Shown here piece by piece: positions 55,575 to 63,045 of a stretch of DNA of 64,000 nucleotides. Each line of letters starts with the position of its first letter. The first letter of the stretch is position 1. Below the pieces are notes generated by a model. The model saw only the letters and a list, made by a program, of their open reading frames with translations. It ran no database searches and was not told the DNA's origin. The DNA lies in NCBI GenBank assembly GCA_017512285.1, contig JAFWGU010000001.1:1-64000 (forward strand). The letters are read 5' to 3'. Source of the stretch: Erysipelotrichaceae bacterium. Lineage in GTDB: Bacteria > Bacillota_I > Bacilli_A > Erysipelotrichales > Erysipelotrichaceae. A program made the position numbers and the translations under genes.

Positions 55575-56824
55575 GTTAACTTCACCTCTGCTCCTGTCTT
55601 TTTCAGATCCTCAAAGAAATCCGGATAGCTCTTGTTAACGGCTTCAGCCCCGTTAATGACTGTTTCCCCGTCAATTGAAGATGCCAGTACGGACAGGGCC
55701 ATGACAATGCGGTGATCACCATGCCCGTCCAGTTCCGCTTCTCCCTTGAGATCTGCTTTCCCTGTGATCCAAACGTTATTTTCATCTGAACTGATCTCAC
55801 AGCCCAGTTTTCTTAATTCTTCCTCCATGGCCGCAATGCGGTCCGATTCCTTCATCCGTAATCTTCTTACGTCCGTGAAATGAGAGTCTCCGGTTGCCCT
55901 GCATGCCATCGCAAACAGCATCGGTCCCAGATCAGGACAGTCCTTAAGACTGGCCTTCATTCCCCTGAAACCATCTGACGCAAAGCTGTAACCGCCGGTA
56001 ACTAATTTAACGGTCACACCCGCTTTTCTGAATAATTCGATGAACTGATGATCTCCCTGATGAGAATCATGATTCATTCCCAGAACCGTGATCTTTCTGT
56101 TATTCAGGGCTGCCAGGGCAGCGAAGAATACGGCCTGAGAATCATCACCGCTGACTGCGTCTGTGACTGAGTGATACTTCTGTGATCCCGGTACGGTAAT
56201 GGTGTTTCCCTCAAACATGAACCTTATCCCGAATTCAGCCAGTACGTCAGCTGTCAGCTGCACATATGACCTTGATTCAAAAGGTTCCCTTACCTCTATT
56301 ACCGAATCACCGTTAAGTAACGGCAGTAAGAGCATCAGCCCGGTAATGAACTGGGATGAAATATCTCCCCTGATCTCATATCTTCCGGGTTTAAGCTGAC
56401 CTCTGACCCTGAGCTGCCCTTCTGACAGGCTCATCTCATACAGATCCTCATAGACCGTCTGCGGTCTTTCCATGAGTCTGCCCTTTCCGGTAAAGATGCA
56501 TTCCCTGCCGCTTTGTGCAAACAGAGGCAGCAGAAATCTCAGCGTGCTTCCGGATTCCCGGCAGTCGATCAGGGAACCGTCATGGTTCAGATGTCCTCCG
56601 GTTCCTCTTACATAAGTGGAATCATCCTCTCTGACGTTCTCTGCCCCCAGTTTCCTGAGACAGTCCATGGTAGCCTTAATGTCATCATTATCAGCCAGAT
56701 CCTTAATAACTGACCTGCCGTCAGCCAGGGCTGCGGCGATCAGATACCGGTGTGAAAGAGACTTGCTTGAAGGTATCCTTATCTCTGCAGGACTGTTATC
56801 AGCCCTGCCTATGATGGCCTTCAT
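55571..56824 (-). CDS. aroA: 3-phosphoshikimate 1-carboxyvinyltransferase (EPSP synthase)
   Basis: Joins shikimate-3-phosphate and PEP. The 417-residue protein has the two-domain EPSPS fold with PSSKSLSHRYLIAAALADG (PEP/S3P-binding Lys and Arg), DCRESGSTLRFLLPL, GDISSQFITGLML and RMKESDRIAAM (active-site Glu/Arg). The first Lys-Ser-x-Ser motif is complete. Its ATG shares its A with the stop of the upstream DAHP synthase gene. Confidence 0.97.
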   Translation of the reverse strand: MKAIIGRADNSPAEIRIPSSKSLSHRYLIAAALADGRSVIKDLADNDDIKATMDCLRKLGAENVREDDSTYVRGTGGHLNHDGSLIDCRESGSTLRFLLPLFAQSGRECIFTGKGRLMERPQTVYEDLYEMSLSEGQLRVRGQLKPGRYEIRGDISSQFITGLMLLLPLLNGDSVIEVREPFESRSYVQLTADVLAEFGIRFMFEGNTITVPGSQKYHSVTDAVSGDDSQAVFFAALAALNNRKITVLGMNHDSHQGDHQFIELFRKAGVTVKLVTGGYSFASDGFRGMKASLKDCPDLGPMLFAMACRATGDSHFTDVRRLRMKESDRIAAMEEELRKLGCEISSDENNVWITGKADLKGEAELDGHGDHRIVMALSVLASSIDGETVINGAEAVNKSYPDFFEDLKKTGAEVKLT

Positions 56825-57840
56825 CAGAATTCCCTGCCTGTTGCCTCGGCGACCTTGCGGATCTTCTCCATCATGGCCGCAAATTTCTCCGGTTTCAGTG
56901 ACTGAGCTCCATCGCTGAGAGCCTCTTCCGGATGATTGTGTACTTCTACGATGAGTCCGTCAGCCCCGGCTGCTACGGCAGCCATGGCTACCGGTTCAAT
57001 CAGTTTCCAGTCGCCGGTCGCGTGTGACGGGTCAATGACGATCGGCAGATGGGTCTTTTCTCTGAGAAGCGGGATGACAGCCAGGTCCATGGTGAATCTG
57101 GTGGCCTTTTCAAATGTCCTTATGCCTCTTTCACAGAGAATGACATTCGGATTGCCGTTAGCCATGATGTATTCAGCTGCCATGATCCATTCCTCAATGG
57201 TGGCACTCATGCCTCTCTTTAGCAGAACAGGCTTGTTTATGTGTCCTACTGCCCTGAGCAGGTCAAAGTTCTGCATGTTTCTGGCTCCAATCTGGACCAG
57301 ATCAACGTTTTCAATGAATTCATCCATGTTCTGGGAGGCCATTATCTCGGTAACGATCGGCATGCCGTTTCTGTTTCCGGCTTCCTTCATGATCTTTATA
57401 CCTTTATAGCCCAAGCCCTGGAAGGAATACGGTGAAGTACGCGGCTTGTAGGCGCCTCCTCTTAGGATGTCCGCCCCGGCTTTTCTGACCTCAGCAGCTA
57501 TTTCATTGATGCTATCCTCAGACTCAACGGCACACGGGCCGGCCATGACAGCCAGCTTCTGCCCTCTTCCGATCTTGATCCCGCCAACGTCAACGATGGT
57601 ATCCTCAGGATGGAAGAGTCTGTTGGCAAGCTTGTAAGGAGCCTGTACTCTCTGAACGTTTTCCACCCATTCATTTGCCTGAATGTCACGTTCATACAGT
57701 CCGGTAGTATCGCCAACCAGACCCAGTACGGTATACATGTCGCCGTGGCTCAGGTTTATTCTCAGTCCCTTTTCCTCAAATGAACTGATCAGGCGGTCCA
57801 TTTCGCTTTGCGGTATGTTCTTTTTCAATGTAATGATCAT
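56824..57840 (-). CDS. aroF: DAHP synthase, type I-beta with N-terminal regulatory domain
   Basis: First step of the shikimate pathway: PEP plus erythrose-4-phosphate to DAHP. The 338 residues have an N-terminal ferredoxin-like (ACT-like) domain of about 70 residues, as in the Thermotoga enzyme where it mediates Tyr/Phe inhibition. The TIM barrel has VMAGPCAVES, GGAYKPRTSPYSFQG, ILCERGIRTFE and VIDPSHATGDW. There is no fused chorismate mutase, in contrast to the Bacillus enzyme. The regulatory domain would give feedback inhibition on top of the transcriptional attenuation seen upstream of aroB. Confidence 0.95.
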   Translation of the reverse strand: MIITLKKNIPQSEMDRLISSFEEKGLRINLSHGDMYTVLGLVGDTTGLYERDIQANEWVENVQRVQAPYKLANRLFHPEDTIVDVGGIKIGRGQKLAVMAGPCAVESEDSINEIAAEVRKAGADILRGGAYKPRTSPYSFQGLGYKGIKIMKEAGNRNGMPIVTEIMASQNMDEFIENVDLVQIGARNMQNFDLLRAVGHINKPVLLKRGMSATIEEWIMAAEYIMANGNPNVILCERGIRTFEKATRFTMDLAVIPLLREKTHLPIVIDPSHATGDWKLIEPVAMAAVAAGADGLIVEVHNHPEEALSDGAQSLKPEKFAAMMEKIRKVAEATGREF

Positions 57841-59078
57841 AAGCTATCCTCCATGACCTTCTCTATCGCCTCAGCTGCCTTGCTGAGGGCTTCATTATTG
57901 CTTATTCTGATGTCACTGTACTTTTCGTACAGTTCTCTTCTTTCAATGTACAGTCTTTCTAGTGCTTCCCGGCTGCTGGAGATGGGACGGCTCTTGGTGG
58001 CATTCAGCTTTTCGATGCTTCTGTCCAGCCAGAACACCAGTCCGTTACTAGAGAGGTAAGACATGTTCTGTTCGTTCTTCACTACCCCTCCTCCGGTGGA
58101 GATGATGACACCTGACTTACTGCGCAATTCCCTGCACAGCTGGGATTCCAGCTGGCGGAATGCTCCTTCGCCGTTCTTCTTGAAGTAACTGGCGATCGGC
58201 ATCCCGATCCTCTTTACCAGCTCCCTGTCCATGTCGATCTGCTCCATGCCCAGATCTCTGGCCAGCTTTCTTCCTACGGTCGTCTTGCCAGATGTCGGCA
58301 TGCCAATCAGCACGATATTTCTTCTGCTTCTTAACAGGTAACTGACACACTCGTCTACGCGTCTGTCATCCATCCTGTTTCCCGTAAACAGCTCATCAGC
58401 CGACAGAGCCTGACTCACCAGCATTTCCAGGCCTCCCAGGGTCCTGATTCCCCTGACCTTGGCGTCAAACATCAGTCTGGTTCTGATCGGATTGGCAACG
58501 ATGTCAATTACCCATTCAAGTCTGCTGAATCTTTCAACGTCAACGGGAACTTCATCGATGTTGGGATGCATGCCTACGGGAGTGGCATTGATGAGCAGGG
58601 TGAATTCACCTTCCCTGTCATACAGTTCATTGTAACTGATGATGTCTTCCCTTTTCTGTCTGCTTACTCTGACATATGGCCAGCCAAGCTGATTCAGTGC
58701 TTCAGCTGCGGCTTTGGAAGCGCCTCCCGTACCAAGTATGGCAGCCTTGCCGCCATTTGGCGATACTTCATGCTTTTCCAGCATTCTTTTGAAGCCGATG
58801 TAATCAGTGTTATATCCCTTCAGCTTTCCCTCGTGGTTCACGATGGTGTTTACAGCCTGCATCCCTGCAGCCGTTTCATCTATCTCATCAAGAAACTCGA
58901 TTACCGTCTTCTTATAGGGTATCGTGACATTTATGCCGTCAAAGTCTCTCTTCGCAAAGAATTCTTCGAGCTGATTCTCTTCCATCGGCCATAACTGATA
59001 GTCAGCGCCGATGAGGAATCCATGTATTTCCGGCGACCAGCTGTGACCCAGGGGATTTCCTATGAGTCCCAGTTTCAT
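57837..59078 (-). CDS. aroE-aroK: Shikimate dehydrogenase-shikimate kinase fusion
   Basis: A 413-residue bifunctional enzyme. Residues 1 to about 245 are AroE: LGLIGNPLGHSWSPEIHG, NVTIPYKKTVIEFLD (catalytic Lys), NTDYIGF and the NADP loop ILGTGGASKAAAEAL. Residues about 255-413 are AroK: P-loop LIGMPTSGKTTVGRKLA, QIDMDREL, and STGGGVV. Together they turn 3-dehydroshikimate into shikimate-3-phosphate. The ATG at 59078 overlaps the aroC stop in an ATGA; an upstream GTG would add three residues. AroE and AroK are usually separate genes in Bacillota. Confidence 0.95.
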   Translation of the reverse strand: MKLGLIGNPLGHSWSPEIHGFLIGADYQLWPMEENQLEEFFAKRDFDGINVTIPYKKTVIEFLDEIDETAAGMQAVNTIVNHEGKLKGYNTDYIGFKRMLEKHEVSPNGGKAAILGTGGASKAAAEALNQLGWPYVRVSRQKREDIISYNELYDREGEFTLLINATPVGMHPNIDEVPVDVERFSRLEWVIDIVANPIRTRLMFDAKVRGIRTLGGLEMLVSQALSADELFTGNRMDDRRVDECVSYLLRSRRNIVLIGMPTSGKTTVGRKLARDLGMEQIDMDRELVKRIGMPIASYFKKNGEGAFRQLESQLCRELRSKSGVIISTGGGVVKNEQNMSYLSSNGLVFWLDRSIEKLNATKSRPISSSREALERLYIERRELYEKYSDIRISNNEALSKAAEAIEKVMEDSL

Positions 59079-60169
59079 GCCAGCCACCCTGTTCCCTTTT
59101 CAATGCAGATGAGATCTGCGATCACCAATGCCGTTAAGGCATCAACTACGGCTCTGGCTCTGTGAACGATTGCCGGATCATGACGGCCCTTTATTTCCAG
59201 TTCAACATTTTCCATCGTCTCAAAGTTTACGGTTTCCTGTAACTTCCCGATAGAAGGCGTCGGCTTAATGACGGTTGAAAATACCACCGGCATGCCGTTG
59301 GTGATCCCGCCATTTACTCCGCCGTTGTTATTGGTCAGAGTTACGATCTTACCGTCAACGACTCTGAATGGATCGTTAGCTCCAGAGCCGGTCATCTTCG
59401 CAAACCTGAATCCGGCACCAAACTGTATGCCCTTTACGGCACCAATTGAGAACATGGCCCTGGCCAGTTCTGATTCAACGGAACTGAAGGAAGGTTCGCC
59501 TATTCCTGCCGGTAAGCCGCTGATGACCGTTTCCAGTACACCGCCCACGGAATCCTTGTCTTCTCTGGCTGACTTGATGCGTTCCATCATCCTTTCAGCC
59601 ATTTCATCATTTAATACGGCAAACTGCCTGTCATTAAGAGTTCTGAGATCATTCTCCAGATCATCCCAGTTGAAGTCATAGTCTTCAATACCGTTAAGAG
59701 AATCAATGTGCGTTCCAATCAGAATGCCCTTGTCTTCCAGAGCCTTTCTGACGATCGAACCAACGGCAACTAACGGTGCCGTCAGCCTTCCTGAGAAGTG
59801 GCCGCCGCCGCTGGCATCCTGATAGCCCCGGTATTTTACCTGAGCCGTATAGTCAGCGTGTCCCGGTCTGGCAATGCTCTTAATCCTTTCATAATCCGCC
59901 GGTTTTGCGTCCGTGTTTTCAATCAGGACCGTAACCGGTGTTCCTTCCGTAAAGCCATCCTTTACGCCCGAGACGAAATGCGGGATGTCTTCCTCACTTC
60001 TGGCCGTGGAAATGGCAGATACCGATCTGCGCTTGTTCATTTCCCTGCTTATGTAATCCATGTCGATCTTAATGCCGGCCGGTAAGCCGTCAATAACGGC
60101 ACCCACACACTCACCGTGTGATTCGCCAAACAGTGTTACCGTTATCAGATTTCCCAGTGTATTTCTCAT
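59075..60169 (-). CDS. aroC: Chorismate synthase
   Basis: Last step to chorismate; needs reduced FMN. The 364-residue protein has LFGESHGECVGAVIDGLP at its N-terminus (His in GESHG), RPGHADYT, SGGGHFSGRLTAPLVA and the C-terminal GRHDPAIVHRARAVVDALTA. The monofunctional form needs a separate flavin reductase. It overlaps aroB and aroE-aroK by four bases on each side. Confidence 0.97.
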   Translation of the reverse strand: MRNTLGNLITVTLFGESHGECVGAVIDGLPAGIKIDMDYISREMNKRRSVSAISTARSEEDIPHFVSGVKDGFTEGTPVTVLIENTDAKPADYERIKSIARPGHADYTAQVKYRGYQDASGGGHFSGRLTAPLVAVGSIVRKALEDKGILIGTHIDSLNGIEDYDFNWDDLENDLRTLNDRQFAVLNDEMAERMMERIKSAREDKDSVGGVLETVISGLPAGIGEPSFSSVESELARAMFSIGAVKGIQFGAGFRFAKMTGSGANDPFRVVDGKIVTLTNNNGGVNGGITNGMPVVFSTVIKPTPSIGKLQETVNFETMENVELEIKGRHDPAIVHRARAVVDALTALVIADLICIEKGTGWLA

Positions 60170-61161
60170 CCCAGCTTCCTCCTGATCCTGTCAAAACTCC
60201 ATCTTTCAATGTGACCCTTGCCGATTTCATCCACCTGAACGATATCAATGCCGTCTGCGGCAGATTTCTTGTCATTGCAGATGATGCTGAACACTTTCTC
60301 ATTGTCACATTCACAGCTTTCCGGCAGATCAAGCTTCTGCAGCACCTTGTGAAGTCTTTCCTTTATTTCTTCATTTTCCAGAACAGTCATCATGCCCATG
60401 GCAACACATTCACCATGCAGATATCTGCCCTCGCCGACTGTCTCATACCCATGTCCGAATGTATGCCCGAAATTCAGCAGCTTTCTGATTCCGGTCTCAT
60501 TTTCATCCTGCTCAACTATTTCCTTCTTCAGGATCAGAGATCTCTCGATGATCTCATCAAGATGACTTTCGTAATCACCCTCGAACAGTTCAAACAGTTT
60601 CTCATCAAGTATCAGTCCCATTTTTACTGCCTCAGCCAGACCGTTATTGACGTGTCTTGACGGCAGTGTGCTCAGGGTTTCAGGATCGATCAGCACCAGT
60701 GAAGGCTGCCAGAAGGCACCGACGATGTTCTTGATGCCTCCCAGATCAACAGCTGTCTTGCCGCCGATCGATGAGTCGATCTGAGCCAGGGTCGTGGTTG
60801 GAATGTTCAGGTATCTTATGCCCCTCATGTAGGTCGCTGCGACAAATCCGGCCACATCGCCTACCACACCTCCGCCAATACCGATTATAACGTCATGGCG
60901 GTTGGCTCTGTTTCTAGCCAGCCAGCTAAGTATGTCACGGTAGGTATTAAGATTCTTATTGGCCTCACCATGGTTGAAACGGAACAGCGGGCTGTCAGGA
61001 TACTGGTCCAGCAGGATGCTGATCCATTTATCATCAACACCGTCATCGGAGATGATGAACACGTTAAAACCTTCACCGATCAGGCTTCTGGCTTTCTTAA
61101 GCAGCCCGTGTTCGATGAATATCGAGTAATCACGCTGTCTGGTAGTTACCTTGATTTCCAT
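60166..61161 (-). CDS. aroB: 3-dehydroquinate synthase
   Basis: Second step of the pathway, DAHP to 3-dehydroquinate. The 331-residue protein has the NAD-binding GGGVVGDVAGFVAATYMRG, PTTTLAQIDSSIGGKTAVD and the zinc-ligand region LNFGHTFGHGYE. It is the first structural gene of the aromatic operon. AAAGGAAC is the ribosome site. A tyrosine-type attenuator (leader peptide and terminator) lies between promoter and start codon. Confidence 0.97.
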   Translation of the reverse strand: MEIKVTTRQRDYSIFIEHGLLKKARSLIGEGFNVFIISDDGVDDKWISILLDQYPDSPLFRFNHGEANKNLNTYRDILSWLARNRANRHDVIIGIGGGVVGDVAGFVAATYMRGIRYLNIPTTTLAQIDSSIGGKTAVDLGGIKNIVGAFWQPSLVLIDPETLSTLPSRHVNNGLAEAVKMGLILDEKLFELFEGDYESHLDEIIERSLILKKEIVEQDENETGIRKLLNFGHTFGHGYETVGEGRYLHGECVAMGMMTVLENEEIKERLHKVLQKLDLPESCECDNEKVFSIICNDKKSAADGIDIVQVDEIGKGHIERWSFDRIRRKLG

Positions 61162-61179
61162 GTTTCCGTTCCTTTCCTG

Positions 61180-61208
61180 AAAAAAGCCATGTGGCTATCC
61201 ACATGGCT
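61180..61208 (-). terminator. Attenuator terminator of the aromatic operon
   Basis: A perfect 10-bp stem (transcript arms AGCCATGTGG and CCACATGGCT, ATAG loop) is followed at once by a run of T. It lies 19 bases upstream of the aroB ATG. No gene ends just upstream of it other than the leader peptide, so it acts inside the leader transcript. Confidence 0.92.
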
Positions 61209-61281
61209 CAACTAGCTTACCTATGGATAACGCCGGGCATCTCAAAGCGGGCAATCATCCAATACTGCCCGACTATCCACA
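61196..61281 (-). promoter_or_regulatory. Mutually exclusive anti-antiterminator / antiterminator pairing
   Basis: On the transcript, segment UAUCCAUAGG (61229-61220) can pair with UGUGGAUA at the end of the leader peptide (61281-61274). The same helix region is extended by CGGGCA (61271-61266) with UGCCCG (61239-61234). Alternatively it can pair with an identical UGUGGAUA (61203-61196) in the terminator's 5' arm and loop; that helix gains two more G-C pairs. The second choice breaks the terminator. A second UGCCCG at 61253-61248 can also compete for CGGGCA. Confidence 0.8.
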
Positions 61282-61314
61282 ATAATAATATGCGTAAGAT
61301 ACGACTGTTTTCAT
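61273..61314 (-). CDS. Tyrosine-rich leader peptide of the aromatic operon
   Basis: ATG to TAG encodes MKTVVSYAYYYCG: 13 residues with four Tyr codons (one TAC, three consecutive TAT). Position between a strong promoter and a terminator, and Tyr codons upstream of an operon for aromatic synthesis, identify it as an attenuation leader peptide. Its last codons TGT GGA TAG form one arm of the anti-antiterminator. The ATG lies just where transcription should start, so it may be translated from a leaderless end. There is no Shine-Dalgarno site at normal spacing. Confidence 0.85.
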   Translation of the reverse strand: MKTVVSYAYYYCG

Positions 61315-61320
61315 GCTATA

Positions 61321-61349
61321 AGTATATTCCCGCTAAATGTAAATATCAA
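61321..61349 (-). promoter_or_regulatory. Promoter of the aromatic operon
   Basis: On the minus strand TTGATA (61349-61344), exactly 17 bases, then TATACT (61326-61321). The seventh base after the -10 is the A of the leader-peptide ATG. Confidence 0.85.
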
Positions 61350-61378
61350 TATGTGATTTCTGAAAACCTTTCACTATC

Positions 61379-62662
61379 TTACAGCCAGATCTGAGGATAC
61401 TTATGGAATGGCTTGTATACCATTGGCTCATCAAATTCGATCTTGTATACAGGCACGAATTCATCTTCCTCAACCTTCAGGTTTCTTAATTCGACTCTGT
61501 GATCATCAGTATATCTGAATTCTACTTCCTCACCAGTTGAAAGCTTGGTAACTCTGACCGGCTTGGTAAAGACACCTGAATAATACATCAGTCCTCCCTC
61601 AGGAGAGATCCAGTTCCACAGATAGACGCACTTAAGATCCTTGCCATAGGTAATGCCTGATATGCCGTTGCCTCCTCTGAACCAGGATCCGGAAAGAATG
61701 TTCGGATGCAGCTGACCGTAAACGGCTTCCCCGTTCTTTTCCAGCCATTTGCCTACTTCCGTAAGCGGCTTGATGGCATCAGCAGGAATTGAACCGTCCG
61801 GCTTAGGTCCTACATTTAACAAGAGATTGCCGCCGTTGCAGGCGCAGGTATTCAGCATTCTTAATATTCTCTGAGCGCTGTAGGCATATGGCAGGGCCTG
61901 TTTTTCATCAAGATAACCCCAGGCAATGTCGTTGAAGGTCATGCAGGCTTCCCAGTCTCTGTCCAGAACTCTGATCTTGCCTTCCGGTGTACCGAAGTCC
62001 TCAGCCAGTCTGGAACGGTCATTGATGATGATGTCAGGCTGTAAGGCTCTGAGCCTCTGGTTTCTGGCCAGAGAATCCCAGCCCTCCCAGGATTCCATCG
62101 GCTGCGGTACGTCGTACCATAGAATGTCTATCTTGCCGTAGTTTGTCAGTAATTCAGTATTGAGAGCTTCCAGATAATCAAGGAATCTCCGTCTGGCTTC
62201 ATTGTCATAGGCACATCTGGCACCGTCCGGATGTCTCCAGTCCATCAGAGAACTGTAGAATCCTATGCCAAGACCGTACTTGCGGCAGGCATCAACGAAT
62301 TCTCTGACGATGTCCCTGTGACAGCCGTAGTTAACGGAATTGAATGGATTGACCTTTGAATCCCACAGGGAGAAACCCTCATGATGTCTTGAGGTCAGTA
62401 CCATGTACTTCATGCCGGCTGCCTTGGCCAGTTTAGCCCATTTCTCGCAGCAGCCTTCCTCAGGCCTGAACATGTCAGCGTACTTCTCGTATTCTTCCTT
62501 ATCGATGCCTTCCATGGACATTACCCACTCATGGCGTCCGATTACGGAATAAAGACCGAAATGTACGAACATTCCGAAGCGGGCTTCACGCCACCATTTC
62601 ATTCTTCTGTCTCTGGAGGCGGCCAGCGCCTTCTCATAGTCTTCCTTCTTCAGTATTTCCAT
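61379..62662 (-). CDS. Alpha-L-fucosidase (GH29)
   Basis: A 427-residue GH29 enzyme without signal peptide, so it acts in the cytoplasm on imported fucosides. The catalytic domain starts WWREARFGMFVHFGLYSVIG, followed by MVLTSRHHEGFSLWDSKV and DILWYDV, whose Asp184 is the likely nucleophile. NGGNLLLNVGPKPDG is also typical. The C-terminal part is a short beta domain. GTGGAGGG precedes the ATG. It is upstream of the aromatic operon on the same strand but that operon has its own promoter. No fucose-uptake or fucose-catabolic genes are adjacent. Confidence 0.93.
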   Translation of the reverse strand: MEILKKEDYEKALAASRDRRMKWWREARFGMFVHFGLYSVIGRHEWVMSMEGIDKEEYEKYADMFRPEEGCCEKWAKLAKAAGMKYMVLTSRHHEGFSLWDSKVNPFNSVNYGCHRDIVREFVDACRKYGLGIGFYSSLMDWRHPDGARCAYDNEARRRFLDYLEALNTELLTNYGKIDILWYDVPQPMESWEGWDSLARNQRLRALQPDIIINDRSRLAEDFGTPEGKIRVLDRDWEACMTFNDIAWGYLDEKQALPYAYSAQRILRMLNTCACNGGNLLLNVGPKPDGSIPADAIKPLTEVGKWLEKNGEAVYGQLHPNILSGSWFRGGNGISGITYGKDLKCVYLWNWISPEGGLMYYSGVFTKPVRVTKLSTGEEVEFRYTDDHRVELRNLKVEEDEFVPVYKIEFDEPMVYKPFHKYPQIWL

Positions 62663-63045
62663 ATTCCCTCCACAATAAAACCAGCACCTGTTTCAGGTTC
62701 ACATGTCTGCAGATCAATGGAGAAGTTTGTAATTGAGTGTTATTGGGGTACGATACTCCACTGCAGGCATTATCTACTGATTTCTGACTATAATCACTGG
62801 GATAATTATAACAGAACGCTCGGATAGATTGAACCATGTGTCACAGATGCTGGAAATTAAAGTAACATAACTGAAAAGAGCTTAAGTTACATTAATTCAG
62901 TCTAATGAAACCTGAATGCTGATAAGAACAGATTTTGTTTCTTTAGCTGTAACTGCTACATATGTGTAACTACAGTATAGTAGACGGGAATGTGAAATAA
63001 AAGAGAATCAATGTGAAAAAAAGAGGAATTATTCACATTCCTCTC
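62663..63045. other. Intergenic region between fucosidase and mgtE
   Basis: No gene is seen in this 383-bp stretch. It holds the mgtE terminator at its right end and the fucosidase promoter region on the left; TATAAT-like minus-strand sequence occurs near 62804-62810, and a small hairpin (ACCTG / CAGGT) near 62687-62699. TGTAACT occurs twice in the right half (about 62947 and 62965). No riboswitch was recognised. Confidence 0.4.
63016..63044 (-). terminator. Intrinsic terminator of mgtE
   Basis: An 8-bp stem (AGAGGAAT / ATTCCTCT, seven-base loop) adjoins the mgtE stop and is followed by seven T residues on the minus strand. Confidence 0.88.

Noticed and set aside
61162-61320. T-box riboswitch or TRAP site upstream of aroB
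   Set aside because: No T-box consensus (GGGTGGNACCGCG type), no specifier-loop layout and no series of GAG/TAG triplets are present. The Tyr-codon leader peptide and overlapping hairpins explain the region better.
62663-63045. Mg2+ riboswitch next to mgtE
   Set aside because: mgtE runs on the minus strand, so this region is downstream of it; any riboswitch would be beyond the window end.
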